From JAFNAG01 sp050011535 (GTDB taxonomy: Bacteria > Acidobacteriota > UBA6911), in the NCBI GenBank assembly GCA_050011535.1, contig JBEKIX010000006.1:9148-73147 (forward strand): a DNA stretch of 64,000 nucleotides, in the 5' to 3' direction. A program made the position numbers and the translations under genes. Below are positions 61,153-64,000 of this stretch, in pieces. Under the pieces are notes generated by a model. That model worked only from the letters and a program-made list of their open reading frames with translations, was not told where the DNA came from and ran no database searches. The stretch's first letter is position 1, and every line of letters starts with the position of its first letter.

Positions 61153-64000
61153 ATGAATTACCATGCTACGCGATCCCATAGACGCTTCGGGCTTCCTGCG
61201 CTCGTCCTCGCGCTCTTTGTCGTGTCTGCTTCGGCGTTTGTGTTTACGGCGACACAGGCACAAAGCCCGGCCAAGAAAGTCCTGACGGTCGACGATTACA
61301 CCAAGTGGCGCAGCATCAGCGGCCAGGAGATTTCGGGCGACGGCAAGTGGGTGGTCTACGGGCTGTCGTTTACCAACACTCTCCCTGCAGATTCGAAACC
61401 GGTCCTGCACCTGCTGAACCTCGAGACGAACCAAGACCTGGAGATCCCTAACGCGACCGGGGGTACCTTTTCCGCCGACTCGCGCTGGGTTGCCTACCAC
61501 GTCGATCCGAGCGGAGGTCGGGGCGGCCGAGGCGGTCGTGGCCGTGGAGCTACGCCGGTGGGCGGCGCGGGTACCACGACCTCGGCAGGCGGTGCAGGCA
61601 GCACAGCACCGGTTGCCGGCGAGGCACAAGGCGGTGCGCCGGGCGCCCAGGCGCGGGGTACGAATGCGACTCCGCCGACGCCCCCGCAGCATGTCGAATT
61701 GCGCAACCTCACGACCGGCGCTATCCAGTCATGGCAGGACATCGAAACTTTCACGTTTTCCGCAAACTCGAACTATCTGATTCTGCGGCATCGTGCAGCT
61801 GGCGCGGCGGGCGCGACCGGCGCTGCCCGTGGAGCAGCGGGCGGCGGCGCCGCCAGCGGAGGCGCGGCAGCCGAAGCCACTAGCACGCCTTCCGGTCCGC
61901 GCGGCGTCGACGTCATTTTGCATAACCTCGCGACCGGGCGATACCAACTCCTGGGCAGCGTCGGCGATATCGCGTTCAACAAGGCAGGTGACCTCCTCGC
62001 CTACACGGTGGACGCCGCCGCGAAAGACAGCAACGGTCTGTTCGTTCTTGACCTGCGCAACGGGCGCGTGAATGCGATCGACACCGACGCCAAGAACTAC
62101 ACTCGGCTCACGTGGAGCGAGGACGGCACTGCGCTCGCCGTGCTCAAGGGGCTCGATGTCGAGAAGATGCGCGAACGGGATAACATTCTTCTTGCGTTTC
62201 CGGACGTTCAGGCGGCGCTCGGTGATGCGCCTCCGACCCCTGTGACACTCGATCCATCAAAGGCGGCCGGATTCCCGAAGGGTTGGGTCGTGAGCGATCG
62301 CGCAACCCTCTCGTGGAGCGATGACAAGAAACGCGTTTTCTTCGGCATGAAGGAGCAAGTCGCCGCTCCCGCCACAGGCCCACGCAAAAGCACCGACGAA
62401 GCCGCGGATTTGGACGTGTGGAACACGGTGGACGAGCGCATCCAGTCGCTGCAGATGATGCGGGCGGATACCGACAGGAATTTCACGTTTCGCCAATCTT
62501 TCGACGTATCCGCGGCGAAATTCGTAAAGCTTGCGGACGCCACGATGCGCGAACTGGACGTTGCCGCCGACGGCCGTTGGGCGGTCGGGCGCGACACGCG
62601 CGGGTATATCTCCGACTACAAGCCGGCGGCCGCAGACATCTATCGCGTGAACACCACTACCGGCGAACGCACATTGATGTTGAAAGCTCAGCTGATCAAC
62701 ACGTCGACGGGCAGTCACACGTACGGCATCTCGCCCGACGGCCACTATTTCCTGTACTGGAAGGATAACAAGTTCCAGGCATACGATCTCGACGCAGGCA
62801 CCAACCGGACGCTCGGTGGCGGTAGTCCCGTGAGCTTCGTCGATATGGAATTTGACCATCCGGGCCCACGGCCTTCTTATGGCATTGCGGGCTACACCAA
62901 AGACGGCAAGGCAGTCGTGGTTCAGCATCGGTACGACTTGTGGCTGTTCCCAATTGACGGCTCGGCGCCGCGAAATCTCACGAACGGCGTGGGCGATAAA
63001 AACGAGATTCGGTTCCGATACGTGCGCACCGAACCGCCTGACCAAGCCGTTCCGGGCGTTCCCGGAGGCCCTGGTGGCGGAGGCGGAAGAGGAGGCGGCG
63101 CCGCCCAGCGCATGACGATCGATCTGTCAAAACCCGTCACGCTGTCGGCCTACGGCGAATATACCAAGAAGGCAGGCTTCTACGAACTCGCGGGTGGACA
63201 ACTCAAGGAACTCGTGTATGAGGACGCGTTTTTCAGTAACCCCACGAGAGCCGCAAAGGCGGACAAGTTCCTTTTTACGCGCGAGACGTTCGTGGATTTT
63301 CCCGATCTTCGTGTCTCCGGCCTTGACTTCAAGGATTCGAAGAAGATTTCGGATGCCAATCCGCAGCAGGCGGAATATATGTGGGGTCACCGCATCCTGT
63401 TCGACTTCAAAAACAAGGACGGCTTGCGGCTGCAGGGCGTCCTGGCCCTCCCCGACGACTACAAGACGGGCGAAAAACGGCCCATGCTTGTGAATTTCTA
63501 CGAGAAGAACTCACAGACCCTGAACCGGTACTCCGCGCCTTCGTATCTGTCGAGCATGGGATCGTCGCCGATTCAGGCCGTGAGCGAAGGCTACATTACG
63601 ATGCTGCCTGACATCCACTTCCGCACCGGCGCGTCGCACAGCGACATGCTCGAGTGCGTGGAGGCCGCCACGAGGAAAGTGATCGAGATGGGCTACGTCG
63701 ATCCGAAACGGATCGGGATCAACGGGCACAGCTACGGCGGCGAAGGCGTCGCCTTCATTGGCACGCGGTCGCGGCTCTTCGCCGCGATCGGCATGGGTGC
63801 GGGCGTCACAGACCTGTATTTCGACTTTAACATCAACTGGGGATGGTCCTACCAGGTGATGACAGGGACCGGCCAGAACCAGCCTGACTACTACCTCTAC
63901 AACCAGGGGCGTGAAGGGGTGTCACCCTGGGACAATCCCGAATTGTACAGTTTCGAGTCCGCCCTCACGCACGTGCGAGAAGTCACGGCGCCGTTTCTCA
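61153..64000 (+). CDS. S9-family prolyl oligopeptidase-like peptidase, 3'-truncated by the window edge
   Basis: The frame is open from ATG 61153, behind AGGAGG, to the last base (949 codons seen). A signal peptide (LPALVLALFVVSASAFVFTATQAQ) is followed by a beta-propeller-like N-terminal part and a peptidase domain; INGHSYGGEG near residue 856 is the nucleophile elbow (G-x-S-x-G-G). The acid and His residues should lie beyond the window. Three Gly/Ala/Arg-rich inserts (GGRGGRGGRGRG near 120; AAGAA-rich near 220; GGPGGGGGRGGG near 637) break up the propeller. It cuts peptides after Pro or similar residues in the periplasm. Confidence 0.9.
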   Translation, partial: MNYHATRSHRRFGLPALVLALFVVSASAFVFTATQAQSPAKKVLTVDDYTKWRSISGQEISGDGKWVVYGLSFTNTLPADSKPVLHLLNLETNQDLEIPNATGGTFSADSRWVAYHVDPSGGRGGRGGRGRGATPVGGAGTTTSAGGAGSTAPVAGEAQGGAPGAQARGTNATPPTPPQHVELRNLTTGAIQSWQDIETFTFSANSNYLILRHRAAGAAGATGAARGAAGGGAASGGAAAEATSTPSGPRGVDVILHNLATGRYQLLGSVGDIAFNKAGDLLAYTVDAAAKDSNGLFVLDLRNGRVNAIDTDAKNYTRLTWSEDGTALAVLKGLDVEKMRERDNILLAFPDVQAALGDAPPTPVTLDPSKAAGFPKGWVVSDRATLSWSDDKKRVFFGMKEQVAAPATGPRKSTDEAADLDVWNTVDERIQSLQMMRADTDRNFTFRQSFDVSAAKFVKLADATMRELDVAADGRWAVGRDTRGYISDYKPAAADIYRVNTTTGERTLMLKAQLINTSTGSHTYGISPDGHYFLYWKDNKFQAYDLDAGTNRTLGGGSPVSFVDMEFDHPGPRPSYGIAGYTKDGKAVVVQHRYDLWLFPIDGSAPRNLTNGVGDKNEIRFRYVRTEPPDQAVPGVPGGPGGGGGRGGGAAQRMTIDLSKPVTLSAYGEYTKKAGFYELAGGQLKELVYEDAFFSNPTRAAKADKFLFTRETFVDFPDLRVSGLDFKDSKKISDANPQQAEYMWGHRILFDFKNKDGLRLQGVLALPDDYKTGEKRPMLVNFYEKNSQTLNRYSAPSYLSSMGSSPIQAVSEGYITMLPDIHFRTGASHSDMLECVEAATRKVIEMGYVDPKRIGINGHSYGGEGVAFIGTRSRLFAAIGMGAGVTDLYFDFNINWGWSYQVMTGTGQNQPDYYLYNQGREGVSPWDNPELYSFESALTHVREVTAPFL

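Overview
The window reads as chromosomal DNA of a Gram-negative, soil-type bacterium, most likely an Acidobacteriota member. This rests on gene content only: an LptD outer-membrane protein, an Oar-like TonB-dependent receptor with an N-terminal carboxypeptidase-regulatory domain, a TonB-like energy transducer, a PilZ-like protein, large secreted M28 and S9 peptidases, and an FtsX/ADOP-type permease remnant. No rRNA or marker tree was available, so the phylum is an inference.

Layout. 1-5000: a truncated alpha/beta hydrolase, a zinc alcohol dehydrogenase, an NFACT (RqcH-like) protein, a small Cys-rich protein and a D-Ala-D-Ala-ligase-like ATP-grasp enzyme. 5.1-7.6 kb: SRP RNA (ffs), dnaX and recR. 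7.6-13.8 kb, minus strand: lptD, folK, panC, then dacB-moaD-moaE with touching ends. 13.9-18.8 kb: GHMP kinase, gapA-pgk-tpiA-secG and tRNA-Leu(GAG). 19-21.2 kb: a membrane-fusion protein and an ABC ATPase without a permease. 21.2-34 kb: Oar-like receptor, UspA, NRAMP transporter, TonB-like protein, PepD and an OPT transporter. 34-40 kb: truA, a 'putative sensor' membrane protein, a lone receiver domain, cold-shock protein, aldo/keto reductase, threonine-dehydrogenase-type SDR, an aldehyde dehydrogenase relic and tRNA-Lys(CTT). 40.5-49 kb: a GT9-like glycosyltransferase, an M20 amidohydrolase and a polysaccharide cluster (Tat-exported glycosidase-like protein, GH9, deacetylase). 48.9-64 kb is accessory: a 5'-truncated IS4-like transposase, a secreted HExxH protein with a C-terminal helix-hairpin-helix, carboxypeptidase-regulatory, M28, PilZ, HAD, CPBP and small membrane-protein genes, a 0.7-kb set of gene fragments, and an S9 peptidase that runs off the window.

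The main unexplained structure lies between genes. A 200-240 bp palindromic repeat with ends GTAACTGTTTAGC / GCTAAACAGTTAC and arms built from about 9-nt CTTTGAG-like units occurs at least six times. It usually abuts stop codons, supplies the stop codons of truA and the aldo/keto reductase, and in one case ends one base before the dnaX start. A second MITE-like element (58287-58474) has ends matching the 3' end of the IS4-like remnant and is flanked by an 8-bp direct repeat. A third pair of ~110-bp repeats precedes two unrelated genes in the same orientation relative to each. Housekeeping calls are secure; the roles of these repeats and of several membrane and hypothetical proteins are open.
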